24,354 nt of DNA from Pseudomonadota bacterium (GCA_023438325.1 JAEXRB010000302.1:1-24354), one strand, 5' to 3'. Counted from the stretch's first letter, positions 14,943 through 24,152 are shown. A program made the numbers and translations. Notes: generated by a model not told the origin, from the letters alone.

Positions 14943-15863
14943 ATGACGCTACGACTCCTGTTCGCCGGCACCCCTGATTTCGCCGTCCCTTCGCTGCGCG
15001 CTGCACTGGAGGGCGGCGATGTGCTCGCCGTGCTGACCCAGCCGGATCGCCCGGCCGGACGCGGTCGCCAGCCGCAAGCCAGCCCGGTGAAACAGGTCGC
15101 GCTCGAACACGGCGTGCCGGTGCTGCAGCCTGAAACCCTCCGCCATGCCGACGTAAAAGCACAGCTCGCCGCCTTTGCACCTGATCTTCTGATCGTCGTC
15201 GCCTACGGCCTGATCCTGCCGCAGGCCGTGCTGGATATTCCGCGCTTCGGTGCGTGGAACGTGCATGCCTCGCTGCTGCCGCGTTGGCGCGGCGCGGCGC
15301 CGATCCAGCGCGCCATCGAAGCGGGCGATGCAGAAACCGGCGTCTGCCTGATGCAGATGGAGAAAGGCCTGGATACCGGCCCGGTATTGCTGCAAGAAAC
15401 CACGCCGATTGCCCTCGAGGACACCGGCGGCAGCCTGCACGATCGCCTTGCCGAGCTCGGCGCCAGCACGCTGCGTGAAGGATTGAGACGCTTGCAGGCC
15501 AGCAATGCGCCACTGCCCTCCACCCCGCAAGCCCACGCACTCGCCCACTACGCCCACAAGCTCGACAAGGCCGAAGCACGGCTGGACTGGCAACGCCCGG
15601 CGGTGGAGCTGGCACGCCGGGTGCGCGCCTTCACTCCGTGGCCCGTGGCTGAAGCCACGCTCGATGGCGAACGCCTGCGCATCCACCGCGCCGTTGCCAT
15701 CACCGCACAGGGCGAGCCAGGCGCGATCATCGGCGCCAGTCGCGACGGCATCGACGTGGCCTGCGGTGAAGGTGCCCTGCGGCTCCTGACGGTACAGCGC
15801 GATGGCGGCAAGGCCCTGGCAGCTGCCGATTACCTCAACGCCCGCCCGCAGTTGCGCCGATGA
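14943..15863 (+). CDS. fmt: Methionyl-tRNA formyltransferase
   Basis: Fmt formylates initiator Met-tRNA using 10-formyltetrahydrofolate. The 306-residue product has the N-terminal Rossmann-like domain with LLFAGTPDFAVPSLRAAL, NVHASLLPRWRGAAPIQRAI (N106, H108) and KGLDTGPVLL (D144, the third catalytic residue), then the C-terminal OB-fold (KLDKAEARLDW, RVRAFTPWPVAEATL). It is slightly shorter than the E. coli enzyme (315). The start is ATG 14943; another ATG two bases earlier in frame stops at once. The stop overlaps the rsmB start (ATGA). Confidence 0.97.
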   Translation: MTLRLLFAGTPDFAVPSLRAALEGGDVLAVLTQPDRPAGRGRQPQASPVKQVALEHGVPVLQPETLRHADVKAQLAAFAPDLLIVVAYGLILPQAVLDIPRFGAWNVHASLLPRWRGAAPIQRAIEAGDAETGVCLMQMEKGLDTGPVLLQETTPIALEDTGGSLHDRLAELGASTLREGLRRLQASNAPLPSTPQAHALAHYAHKLDKAEARLDWQRPAVELARRVRAFTPWPVAEATLDGERLRIHRAVAITAQGEPGAIIGASRDGIDVACGEGALRLLTVQRDGGKALAAADYLNARPQLRR

Positions 15864-17215
15864 GCACCGCAAACGGTGCCACCACACGTGCACTGGCGGC
15901 TGGCGTGATCGCAGCCGTCCGGTTCGATGGTCGCTCGCTGAAAGCGACGCTGCCCGATGCACTGGCGCGCTTGCCGGACGCACGCGATCGCGCGCTGTGC
16001 GAGGCCATCGCATTCGAAGCAATACGCTGGCTGCCACGCTACGAATTCTGGCTCCGTCGCCTGCTCGACAAACCGCTGCCCGCCTCCGCACGCAGCGTGC
16101 ATGGCCTGCTGCTGGCCGGCTTGGCGCAACTGGATGCCATGGCACTGGCCGACTACGCCGCCATCTCCGCCACCGCCGAAGCCGCACGCACCTTGCGCCA
16201 GCCGCGCCTCGTCGGACTGGTGAACGCGGTACTGCGGCGCTTCCTGCGCGAACGGGAAAACCTCCTCGCTGCGGCCCAAGCCGATGCCGAAGCCGCCAGC
16301 GCACATCCGCGCTGGTTGATCGACACCCTGCGTCAGGACTGGCCGCAGCATGCCGATGCCCTGCTGACACAGAACCTCGCGCAGGCGCCGATGTGGCTGC
16401 GAGTCAACTTGCGCCATGCCACGCGCGAGGATTACCTCGCACGACTGCAACAAGCCGGCATCGACGCCGAACCCGACGCATTTGCGCCCGCCGCATTGCG
16501 TCTGGCGCGCCCGCTGGCACCCACCACCTTGCCCGGCTGGAACGAAGGCGCGGTCTCGGTACAGGATCTCTCGGCCCAGCTCGCCGCCCCCTTGCTGGAG
16601 GCTCGCGCGGGTGAACGCGTGCTCGACATCGGCGCTGCGCCCGGCGGCAAGACCGCGCAGATCCTGGAAACCTGCCCCGATAGCGCCGAAGTCGTCGCAC
16701 TGGATATGGATGCCACGCGACTTTCTCGCGTGAACGCCACCCTCGCCCGCCTCGGGCTTTCGGCCACCTGCATCAGTGGCGATGGCGGTGCGCCGGCACT
16801 TTGGTGGGATGGCCAGCCCTTCGACCGCATCCTGCTCGACGCCCCCTGCTCGGCCAGCGGCGTGATCCGCCGCCAACCGGACATCAAATGGCATCGCCGC
16901 GATACCGACATCCCCGCACTGATCGCCCAGCAGGCGCGCCTGCTCGACGCCGCCTGGCCTATGCTGCGGCCGGGCGGGCGCTTAGTCTATGCAACCTGCT
17001 CCGTGCTGCGTGACGAAAACGACCGCCAGATCGATGCCTTCCTTGCGCGCACTCCTTCCGCCAACGCCCTGCCGCTGCCCGACAACCTCGGACACAGCTC
17101 CGGCGTCGGTGCGCAGCGCTTCCCCCAGGCGGAAGGCGGCGACGGGTTTTTCTATGCCGCACTGGAGAAGCGCAGCACTGGCGACAGTGCTGGCAATGCT
17201 GATCGGCTGCGCTGA
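15860..17215 (+). CDS. rsmB: 16S rRNA (cytosine-967 C5) methyltransferase RsmB
   Basis: RsmB methylates C967 of 16S rRNA with SAM as donor. The 451-residue product has an N-terminal NusB-like RNA-binding domain (about 1-140, with LLAGLAQLDAMALADYAAIS) and a C-terminal Rossmann domain with the SAM motif VLDIGAAPGGKTAQ (254-267), ILLDAPCSASG (C330) and LVYATCSVLRDEND (C380). Two such cysteines are the pair used by this RNA m5C methyltransferase family. The length is slightly above the E. coli protein (429). It overlaps fmt by four bases, and its 3' end overlaps the next gene's start by 62 bases. Confidence 0.96.
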   Translation: MSTANGATTRALAAGVIAAVRFDGRSLKATLPDALARLPDARDRALCEAIAFEAIRWLPRYEFWLRRLLDKPLPASARSVHGLLLAGLAQLDAMALADYAAISATAEAARTLRQPRLVGLVNAVLRRFLRERENLLAAAQADAEAASAHPRWLIDTLRQDWPQHADALLTQNLAQAPMWLRVNLRHATREDYLARLQQAGIDAEPDAFAPAALRLARPLAPTTLPGWNEGAVSVQDLSAQLAAPLLEARAGERVLDIGAAPGGKTAQILETCPDSAEVVALDMDATRLSRVNATLARLGLSATCISGDGGAPALWWDGQPFDRILLDAPCSASGVIRRQPDIKWHRRDTDIPALIAQQARLLDAAWPMLRPGGRLVYATCSVLRDENDRQIDAFLARTPSANALPLPDNLGHSSGVGAQRFPQAEGGDGFFYAALEKRSTGDSAGNADRLR

Positions 17216-17666
17216 ACCGCCCGAGCGCGCCGAAATCCTCTCCGCGCGAACCCGGCCGAGCATCGACGGGCTGTATCTGGAACTGACCCAGCGCATCGAA
17301 CTTTCCGCCGCCATGCGGGATGCCTTGAATCACGGCATCCCGCTGCGCCTTGCCTACCGCATCCAGGCTTGCGGCAAACATCAGGAGCGCGCCCTCTGGC
17401 TGCGCCACGCGCCGCTGAGCCGCCAGTACGAACTGCAACGTGAAGGCGACAACGAAGTGCGTGGCTTTGCCCGTCTGCCGGCACTGGCCGCCGCACTGGA
17501 CCGCGTGCGCCTGCCGCTGGAACTGCCCGCAGATACCGATTGCGATGGCCGCGTGGCAGTCAATCTGGACCTCGCCGCGCTGCCGACACCGCTGCGTTTC
17601 CCTGCGTTCTTCGAACCCGAACAGTGGCACTTGGCCTCCCCGCCGTTCGCATGGAGCACACCTTGA
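17154..17666 (+). CDS. DUF4390 family lipoprotein-like protein upstream of ntrY
   Basis: The 170-residue product begins MPHWRSAALATVLAMLIGCA with a lipobox-like LIGC (Cys19), so it is probably an envelope lipoprotein; simple export is the alternative. The rest (AEILSARTRPSIDGLYLELT, LRLAYRIQACGKHQERALWL) fits DUF4390, a family encoded just before ntrY in many beta- and gammaproteobacteria. ATG 17154 lies inside the end of rsmB; a later ATG would cut off the signal. It overlaps or abuts ntrY, so the two are probably made together, and a periplasmic partner role for the kinase is plausible but unproven. Confidence 0.85.
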   Translation: MPHWRSAALATVLAMLIGCAEPPERAEILSARTRPSIDGLYLELTQRIELSAAMRDALNHGIPLRLAYRIQACGKHQERALWLRHAPLSRQYELQREGDNEVRGFARLPALAAALDRVRLPLELPADTDCDGRVAVNLDLAALPTPLRFPAFFEPEQWHLASPPFAWSTP

Positions 17667-19792
17667 ACGACGACCGCCGCGACTGGCTGCGCCGCATCGC
17701 CCTGCCCTTGGCGTTGCTCGTGCTGCTGCTCGCCGGCCTCTACCTGGTGGCCGATGCGCAAGGCCTGGGGCCGGCATACGCGCGCTGGTACCCAGCCGTG
17801 TTCATCGCCACGCTCGTCGCGCTCGCATTGCTCACACTTGCCATCATCAATCGACTGTGGCGCCTGCGCCGTCAACTCGCGCGCGGCGAACCGGGTGCGC
17901 GCCTGACCCAGCGCCTGTTGATGCTGCTGGTATTGCTGGCGCTGCCGCCGCTGCTGCTGGTGTATGGCTTCGGCGTGCGCTTCATCGGCAGCACGGTGGA
18001 TTCCTGGCTGCCGGCCAACAATGTTGAAGCGCTTTCCGATGCGCTCGCCTTGGGCCAGCGCTATCTGGACGAACGCACGGCCGAAGCGCGTACCACCACC
18101 GAACGCCTCGCTGCCGAACTCGCCCGCACCACCGACAGCGGCCTCGATCTGGCGCTGGAAGACGCCCTCGATGCCAGCGGCGCCCGTCAAATGGCGGTGT
18201 TTGAAACCGATGGCCGACTCCGCGCCGTGGCCGCCGCCGACCCATCCCTGCTGCTGCCCGAGCCACCCGACGACGAAGCACGTCTGACCCTGCGCAACCG
18301 CCCATTGTTCGTTGCCACCGAGCGCGACGGCGTAGGCATGCGCATCCGCGTCCTCGCCCGCCTTGGTGAAAACCGCAGCGTGCAAACCCTGTTCGAACTG
18401 CCTGCCGATGCCGCCGGCCAGGTGCTGCGCGTGGAAGCTGCCGTGCACGCTGCCGCGCGCGCACTGTACCTGCGCGATTCGCTCAAAATCGCCTTCATCC
18501 TGATCCTCAGCCTGGTATTGCTGCTGTCGTTGTTCGCCACCGTGCTGGTGTCGTTCGGCCTGGCACGACGCATGGTGTCGCCGATCGCGCGGTTGTCCAC
18601 CGCCACGCGGCGCGTGGCCGAAGGTGATTTCGATGCCCATCTGCCCGAAGGCGAGGACGACGAACTCGGCTTTCTGGTGCGCTCGTTCAATCGCATGACG
18701 CGCGAACTGGAGCTCTCGCGCGCCCGGGTGCGGGTCAGCAGCGAAGAAACCGAGCGCCAACGTGCCTTTCTGGAAACCGTGCTGGCACACCTGTCCTCCG
18801 GCGTGCTGGTGGTCGACGGCAGCTTGCAAGTGCGCAGCATGAACGCCGCCGCACGCCAGATGCTCGGCCTTGCGCCCGAGCAACACGCAGGCTGGCCGCT
18901 GGCCGAACTGCGCCGCATCGCACCGCGCGCCGCGCCCTTGGTCGCCGTGCTGCTGCAGCGCCTGCGCGAAGGCGCACGCGAGTGGCGCGAGGAAGTGGCA
19001 CTCGATGGCGATGATCCTGGCCCGCGCGTCCTGCTGCTGCGCGGTGCGCGCCTGCCCGACGAAGGCGCGGTCGCGGTTTTCGACGATGCCACCGTGATCG
19101 ATCGCGCCCGCCGCGAAGCCGCCTGGGCCGAAGTCGCACGCCGCCTCGCACACGAGATCAAGAATCCGCTCACTCCGATCCAGCTCGCTGCCGAGCGCCT
19201 GCGTCGTCGCGTGCTGCCCAAGCTCGGCGAGGACGATGCGCATGTGCTCGACCGCGCCACCAACACCATCGTCGCGCAGGTCGATGCGCTCAAGACGATG
19301 GTCAACAGCTTCGGCGATTACGCCCGCCCACCCAGCCTGTCGCTGGCGCCGCTCGATCTGAACCAACTCGCGGGCGAAGTGCTCGACCTGTACGAACACG
19401 ACCAACGCCTGATGCTGGTGCGCGATTTTGCGCCCGAACTTGCCCCTGTCATCGCCGATGCCGGCCGCATCCGCCAAGTGCTGCACAACCTCGTCAAGAA
19501 CGCCATCGAAGCGGGTGCCGAACGCACTCGCAGCCGCATCGACGTGCATACCCGGCGCGTGGAAACGGGTGGTCGCCACTTCGTCGAACTGGCCGTTGCC
19601 GACGACGGTCCCGGCCTGCCGGAAGGCTTCGACACCCATTGGTTCGAGCCGTACCGCAGCACCAAACCTCGCGGCACCGGGCTGGGGCTGGCCATCGTCG
19701 CCAAGATCGCGCAGGAGCACGGCGCGCAGTTCACCGCGCAGCCGCGCCACGAAGGCGGAGCGATGTTCGTGCTGCGCCTGCCAAGTGACTGA
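17651..19792 (+). CDS. ntrY: Membrane sensor histidine kinase NtrY
   Basis: NtrY senses a signal, linked in other bacteria to nitrogen, redox or envelope state, and phosphorylates NtrX. The 713-residue product has membrane segments at about 15-35, 47-68 and 86-108, a periplasmic sensor region, another membrane segment at 279-303, a HAMP linker (304-355), a PAS-like region (about 370-480), the HisKA box HEIKNPLTPIQLAAERL (phospho-acceptor H501) and a HATPase domain with NLVKNAIEA, DDGPGLP and GTGLGLAI. All catalytic boxes are intact. Starts: ATG 17651 overlaps the previous gene by 16 bases; a TTG at 17663 would give the 4-base overlap TTGA and lose only four residues. Confidence 0.94.
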   Translation: MEHTLNDDRRDWLRRIALPLALLVLLLAGLYLVADAQGLGPAYARWYPAVFIATLVALALLTLAIINRLWRLRRQLARGEPGARLTQRLLMLLVLLALPPLLLVYGFGVRFIGSTVDSWLPANNVEALSDALALGQRYLDERTAEARTTTERLAAELARTTDSGLDLALEDALDASGARQMAVFETDGRLRAVAAADPSLLLPEPPDDEARLTLRNRPLFVATERDGVGMRIRVLARLGENRSVQTLFELPADAAGQVLRVEAAVHAAARALYLRDSLKIAFILILSLVLLLSLFATVLVSFGLARRMVSPIARLSTATRRVAEGDFDAHLPEGEDDELGFLVRSFNRMTRELELSRARVRVSSEETERQRAFLETVLAHLSSGVLVVDGSLQVRSMNAAARQMLGLAPEQHAGWPLAELRRIAPRAAPLVAVLLQRLREGAREWREEVALDGDDPGPRVLLLRGARLPDEGAVAVFDDATVIDRARREAAWAEVARRLAHEIKNPLTPIQLAAERLRRRVLPKLGEDDAHVLDRATNTIVAQVDALKTMVNSFGDYARPPSLSLAPLDLNQLAGEVLDLYEHDQRLMLVRDFAPELAPVIADAGRIRQVLHNLVKNAIEAGAERTRSRIDVHTRRVETGGRHFVELAVADDGPGLPEGFDTHWFEPYRSTKPRGTGLGLAIVAKIAQEHGAQFTAQPRHEGGAMFVLRLPSD

Positions 19793-19861
19793 GCCTCTCG
19801 CGGCTTGCCGCCCATCCTCCCCGGCCGCAGACTGTGCGCTTCCGCGTCAACGAAGTTCACC

Positions 19862-21235
19862 ATGCCCGCTGCACGAATCCTGATCATCGACGACGAGCCG
19901 GACATCCGCTCCGGCCTCACCGACATCCTCGAAGACGAGGGCTATCGCATCAGCCAGGCACAGGACGCCGATTCGGCCCGGCGTGCACTGGCCGAATCGA
20001 CATTCGATGCCGTGCTGCTGGATATCTGGATGCCGGGCACCGATGGCATCGCGCTTTTGCGCGAATGGGTCGCGCAAGGTGAACTGCCGCAGCCGGTGGT
20101 GATGATGTCCGGCCACGGCACGGTGGAAACCGCTGTCGAGGCAACCCGTCTTGGCGCCTACGACTTCATCGAAAAACCCATCGCGCTGGCCAAGCTGCTG
20201 ATCACGCTGGAGCGCGCACTGGAAGCCCAGCGCCTGCGGCAGACCAATCGCACCCTGCAACAGCAGGCCGGCTCGTTGTTCGAACCGATGGGCACCTCGC
20301 CTGCCTTCACCACCGTGCTGAGCCAGCTTGAGCGCCTCGCCGGACGCGATGCCGCGATCCTGCTGCGCGGTGAAGCCGGCACCGGCAAGGAAGCCTTGGC
20401 GCGCTGGTTGCATGGCAAGAGTGCGCGACGCAACGGCCCTTTCGTTACCGTCGCCGCCGGCGCCGTGCCGGATGAGCAGGCCGCAGTGGCGCTGTTCGGC
20501 AGCGAAAACGGCAGCGACATTTCCGCCGGACTGCTGGAACAGGCGCACGGCGGCACGCTGTATCTGGACGAAATCGCCGAATTGGGCGCAGAGCTGCAAT
20601 TGCGCCTGTCCAGTGCGCTGGAACGCCGCCAGATCCTGCGCGTCGGAGGCCGCAGCCCGGCGGCACTGGATGTGCGCGTGGTGGCCGCCAGTTCACAGGA
20701 CCTGGAATCCGAGCGCGCGGCCGGCCGGCTCCGCGATGAACTGTATTTCCAGCTCAACGTGCTTCCGATCAAGATTCCGGCGCTGCGCGAGCGCGGCGAG
20801 GACATCGGCGTGCTGGTACAGCATTTCGACCGCGTGTTTACCGCACGTGACGGTCTCCCGCCACGCCGTTGGCCCGATGCGGTGCTTGCGCGTCTGCGCC
20901 AGCACACCTGGCCCGGCAATGTGCGCGAACTGCGCGCGCTGGCGCAGCGGCTGGCGCTGCTGGGCAGCGGCGAAGTCACGCTGGCGGAAATCGAACCCGC
21001 CTTGCAAGGCCGCGCCGCACCGCCGCCAACGGCAACGCATGACACCGCCTACCCGCTCGACCTGGCCACTCCCTTGCGCGAAGCGCGTGACGGTTTCGAG
21101 CGGGCATATCTTCTTCGCCAGTTGCACAATGCCGGCGGCAGCGTCGGCAGGCTGGCACAGCTTTCGGGCATGGAGCGCACGCATCTGTACCGCAAACTGC
21201 GCGACCTCGGCATCGACATCAAGGGCAGCGCCTAG
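19862..21235 (+). CDS. ntrX: Response regulator NtrX, without a GAFTGA loop
   Basis: The 457-residue protein has a receiver domain (D54 in VLLDIWMPG; acidic pocket DDEP; K105 in EKP), an AAA+ domain with Walker A GEAGTGKE (170-177) and Walker B GTLYLDEI (231-238), and a C-terminal Fis-type helix-turn-helix (about 410-450). In sigma-54 activators the stretch after LFG reads like HEKGAFTGA; here it is LFGSENGSDISAGLLEQAHG, so the sigma-54 contact loop is missing. The usual LYYRLNV is LYFQLNV, with Gln297 in place of an arginine. It may act without sigma-54, as a DNA-binding switch. ATG 19862 matches homologues and has GAAG upstream. It follows ntrY by 69 bases. Confidence 0.92.
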   Translation: MPAARILIIDDEPDIRSGLTDILEDEGYRISQAQDADSARRALAESTFDAVLLDIWMPGTDGIALLREWVAQGELPQPVVMMSGHGTVETAVEATRLGAYDFIEKPIALAKLLITLERALEAQRLRQTNRTLQQQAGSLFEPMGTSPAFTTVLSQLERLAGRDAAILLRGEAGTGKEALARWLHGKSARRNGPFVTVAAGAVPDEQAAVALFGSENGSDISAGLLEQAHGGTLYLDEIAELGAELQLRLSSALERRQILRVGGRSPAALDVRVVAASSQDLESERAAGRLRDELYFQLNVLPIKIPALRERGEDIGVLVQHFDRVFTARDGLPPRRWPDAVLARLRQHTWPGNVRELRALAQRLALLGSGEVTLAEIEPALQGRAAPPPTATHDTAYPLDLATPLREARDGFERAYLLRQLHNAGGSVGRLAQLSGMERTHLYRKLRDLGIDIKGSA

Positions 21236-21253
21236 GCGCAGACGGCATCGCAC

Positions 21254-22633
21254 ATGAAGATCCTGATCCTTGGCGCAGGCCAAGTGGGTGCCTCGGTGGC
21301 AGTGGCACTGGCCAGCGAGAACAGCGACATCACCGTGGTGGACAACCACATACAACGCCTGCGCGACCTGTCCGAGAAACTGGACATCCGCACCGTGCTC
21401 GGCCATGCCAGCCTGCCGAGCGTGCTGGAACACGCCGGCGCGGGCGATGCGGAACTCATCATCGCCGTCACCTCCAGCGATGAAGTCAATCTCATCGCCT
21501 GCCAGGTCGCCGATGCGCTGTTCAAGACACCCACCAAGATCGCGCGCCTGCGCCAGACCGAGTACCTCCAGCATCCCGAACTCACCGCCCGGCGCGGCAC
21601 CGCCGTAGACGTGACGATCAGCCCGGAAGCGCTCGTGCGCAAACACGTGCAGCGCCTGATCGAACACCCCGGCGCCTTGCAGGTACTGGATTTTGCCCAG
21701 GGACAAGTTCAAATGGTCGCGGTTCGCGTCACGCGCGGCAGCCTGCTGGAAGGCGCCGCCATCCGGCAGGTGCGCGAGCGCCTTCCACCCGGCGCCGATG
21801 TGCGCGTGGCCGCCATCTATCGTCATGGCCACCCGATCATTCCCGAGGCATCGACCTACATCGAAGCCAACGATGACGTGTTCTTCCTCGCCGACCGCCG
21901 CCACATCAGCACGGTGATGGATGCATTGCGCACCAAGGACAAACCGGTGCGCCGCATCCTGATCGCCGGCGGCGGCAACATCGGCGTATCGCTGGCACGG
22001 GCGCTGGAAGAAAAATTCGGCGTCAAGATTCTGGAGCGCTCGAAGGAGCGTGCCAAAGCCATCGCCGAAGAACTTCAGAACTCGATCGTGCTGGTGGGTG
22101 ACTGCACCGATGAAGACCTGCTGCGCGAGGAGAACATCGATCAGACCGATGTGTATTGCGCGCTCACCAACGACGACGAAGCCAACATCCTCTCGGCCAT
22201 GCTGGCCAAGCGCATGGGCTGTCCGCGCGTGATCGCACTGATCAACCGCCCGGCCTATGCGGAACTGGTGGAAGGCGACAGCAGCATCGACATCACCATC
22301 AGCCCGCAACAGGTCACGCTCGGTGCCCTCCTCACCCACATCCGCGCCGGCACCATGGTGCGCGTGCACAGCCTGCGGCGCGGCATGGCCGAGGCCATCG
22401 AGGCCGTGGCCGTCGGCGACTCGCGCACCTCGCGCGTGATCGGGCGTGGCCTGGAGGACCTGGACTTGCCCGAATCGGCCAACGTGGTGGGCGTGGTGCG
22501 CGGCGAGAAACTCCTGATCGCACACCACGACGTGATCGTGGAGCCCAACGATCACCTCATCGTGTTCCTGCTGGACAAGCGCGAACTGCCGCGCGTGGAA
22601 GCCGTCTTCCGCGCCGATGCCACCTGGTTCTGA
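21254..22633 (+). CDS. trkA: Trk potassium uptake system, regulatory subunit TrkA
   Basis: TrkA is the cytoplasmic NAD(H)/ATP-binding ring that gates the TrkH potassium channel. The 459-residue product has two repeated halves, each with a Rossmann RCK-N domain (MKILILGAGQVGASVA at 1-16; RILIAGGGNIGVSLA at about 234-248) and a TrkA-C domain. The length matches E. coli TrkA (458). ATG 21254 lies 18 bases after the ntrX stop, so the two probably share a transcript. trkH follows after seven bases. Confidence 0.97.
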   Translation: MKILILGAGQVGASVAVALASENSDITVVDNHIQRLRDLSEKLDIRTVLGHASLPSVLEHAGAGDAELIIAVTSSDEVNLIACQVADALFKTPTKIARLRQTEYLQHPELTARRGTAVDVTISPEALVRKHVQRLIEHPGALQVLDFAQGQVQMVAVRVTRGSLLEGAAIRQVRERLPPGADVRVAAIYRHGHPIIPEASTYIEANDDVFFLADRRHISTVMDALRTKDKPVRRILIAGGGNIGVSLARALEEKFGVKILERSKERAKAIAEELQNSIVLVGDCTDEDLLREENIDQTDVYCALTNDDEANILSAMLAKRMGCPRVIALINRPAYAELVEGDSSIDITISPQQVTLGALLTHIRAGTMVRVHSLRRGMAEAIEAVAVGDSRTSRVIGRGLEDLDLPESANVVGVVRGEKLLIAHHDVIVEPNDHLIVFLLDKRELPRVEAVFRADATWF

Positions 22634-22640
22634 GCACACG

Positions 22641-24098
22641 ATGCTGCCGCCCCGCTTCCTGACGATACAAAAGGTGCTCGGTGCGTTGCTCGTACTGACG
22701 TCGCTGTTCCCGGTGCCGGCCTTGTTGCTGGCGCTGGTGCTGGGCGAAGACACCATCGCGGCGTTCAGTGAAACCTGCCTGGTCACCGCGGCTTTGGGCG
22801 CGGCGTTGTGGTGGCCCGTGCGTCGGGTACGCCATCCACTGCGTCTGCGTGACGGCTTCCTCATCACGGCCGCCGCCTGGGTGCTGGCCTCGCTGGTTTC
22901 CGCGGTGCCCTTCATGCTGACCGCGCCGAATCTCTCGTTCACCCAGGCGGTGTTCGAAGGCACCTCCGGTCTCACCACCACCGGCGCCACCACCATCGTC
23001 GGGCTGGATGCGCTGCCGCGCAGCATGCTGATGTATCGCCAGACACTGAACTTCTACGGCGGCTTGGGCCTGGTGCTGCTGGCAGTGGCCATCCTGCCGA
23101 TGCTGCGCGTGGGCGGCATGCAGTTGTTTCGCGCCGAAGCCACCGGCCCGAACAAGGACACCAAACTCACGCCGCGCATCGCCGAAACCGCCAAGGCGTT
23201 GTGGAAGGTCTACATCGGGCTGACGCTGTTGTGCGCGCTGGCCTACTGGGCTGCCGGCATGAGCCTGTTCGACGCGGTCAGCCACGCACTTTCCACCGTC
23301 GCCACCGGCGGTTTCTCCACGCACGATGCCAGTTTCGCGTACTGGAACAACCCGATGATCGAGCTGGTCGCGATCATCTTCATGCTGGTGGGCGGCATCA
23401 ACTTCGGCCTGCATTACGTCGCGTGGCGGCGCGCCACCACCCAGCCCTACCAGCACGATACCGAGCTGCGCTTCTTCGCGCTGATAGCGCTCGGGGCCAC
23501 CGTCCTGGTCGCCTTGCCGCTCTGGCTGTCCGGCCACTACGACTCCCTGCTCTCGGCCGTGCGCCATGCGGCATTCCAGGTGGTATCCAACCTGACCACC
23601 TGCGGCTATTCGCTGGTCGACTTCAGCCTCTGGCCCGCGTTCGTGCCGCTGTTGATGATGATGATCGGCTTCATCGGCGGCTCCAGCGGTTCCACTTCCG
23701 GCGGCATGAAGGTGGCACGCGTGGTGATGGCGTTGCGCCAGGGCCTGCGCGAAGTCAAACAGCTCGTGCATCCGAAAGGCCAGTTCATCGTGAAGATGGG
23801 CGGGCGCCGGGTATCGGAAAGCATCGTGCTTTCGGTCGGCGGCTTCTGCACGCTCTACATGGTGTGCTTCCTCGGCGTGATGCTGGCGCTGTCGGCCACC
23901 GGAGTGGATCTGGTCACCGCGTTCGGCGCGGCCGCCACCAGCATCAACAACATGGGTCCGGGCCTTGGCGAGGTCGCCATGCATTTCGGCACGATGCCGC
24001 CGGAGGCGGTGTGGATCTGCTCGTTCGCCATGATTCTCGGGCGGCTGGAGGTATTCACCTTCCTCGTGCTGCTGACGCCTTCGTTCTGGCGCGAATAG
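22641..24098 (+). CDS. trkH: Trk potassium uptake channel subunit TrkH
   Basis: TrkH is the inner-membrane potassium-translocating subunit. The 485-residue product has about ten hydrophobic segments and four pore loops, each with a conserved glycine: EGTSGLTTTGATT, STVATGGFSTHDASF, VSNLTTCGYSLVDF and SINNMGPGLGE. The length matches E. coli TrkH/TrkG (about 483-485). I chose ATG 22641, just after the trkA stop, over an ATG eight codons earlier that overlaps trkA. The basic loop with KQLVHPKGQFIVK is typical of TrkH. All four filter loops are intact. Confidence 0.97.
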   Translation: MLPPRFLTIQKVLGALLVLTSLFPVPALLLALVLGEDTIAAFSETCLVTAALGAALWWPVRRVRHPLRLRDGFLITAAAWVLASLVSAVPFMLTAPNLSFTQAVFEGTSGLTTTGATTIVGLDALPRSMLMYRQTLNFYGGLGLVLLAVAILPMLRVGGMQLFRAEATGPNKDTKLTPRIAETAKALWKVYIGLTLLCALAYWAAGMSLFDAVSHALSTVATGGFSTHDASFAYWNNPMIELVAIIFMLVGGINFGLHYVAWRRATTQPYQHDTELRFFALIALGATVLVALPLWLSGHYDSLLSAVRHAAFQVVSNLTTCGYSLVDFSLWPAFVPLLMMMIGFIGGSSGSTSGGMKVARVVMALRQGLREVKQLVHPKGQFIVKMGGRRVSESIVLSVGGFCTLYMVCFLGVMLALSATGVDLVTAFGAAATSINNMGPGLGEVAMHFGTMPPEAVWICSFAMILGRLEVFTFLVLLTPSFWRE

Positions 24099-24113
24099 GT
24101 TCCCGTGCGCACC

Positions 24114-24122
24114 GGGTAGGAT
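24114..24122 (+). promoter_or_regulatory. Possible -10 region (GGGTAGGAT) for the DUF1684 gene
   Basis: TAGGAT at 24117-24122 lies 30 bases before the ATG at 24153 and shares nine bases with 6900-6908. The -35 is not evident. Confidence 0.3.
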
Positions 24123-24152
24123 GCACGCATCGGCCAATTTTCTGGAAAGACC

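Noticed and set aside
17381..19750. A 789-codon open frame on the minus strand across DUF4390 and ntrY
   Set aside because: Its translation is rich in Gln, His, Arg and Gly with no family resemblance, while the plus strand encodes an intact kinase.
20693..23026. A 777-codon open frame on the minus strand across ntrX, trkA and trkH
   Set aside because: It lies antisense to three clearly conserved genes, has no recognisable domain, and long antisense frames are expected in DNA of this GC content.
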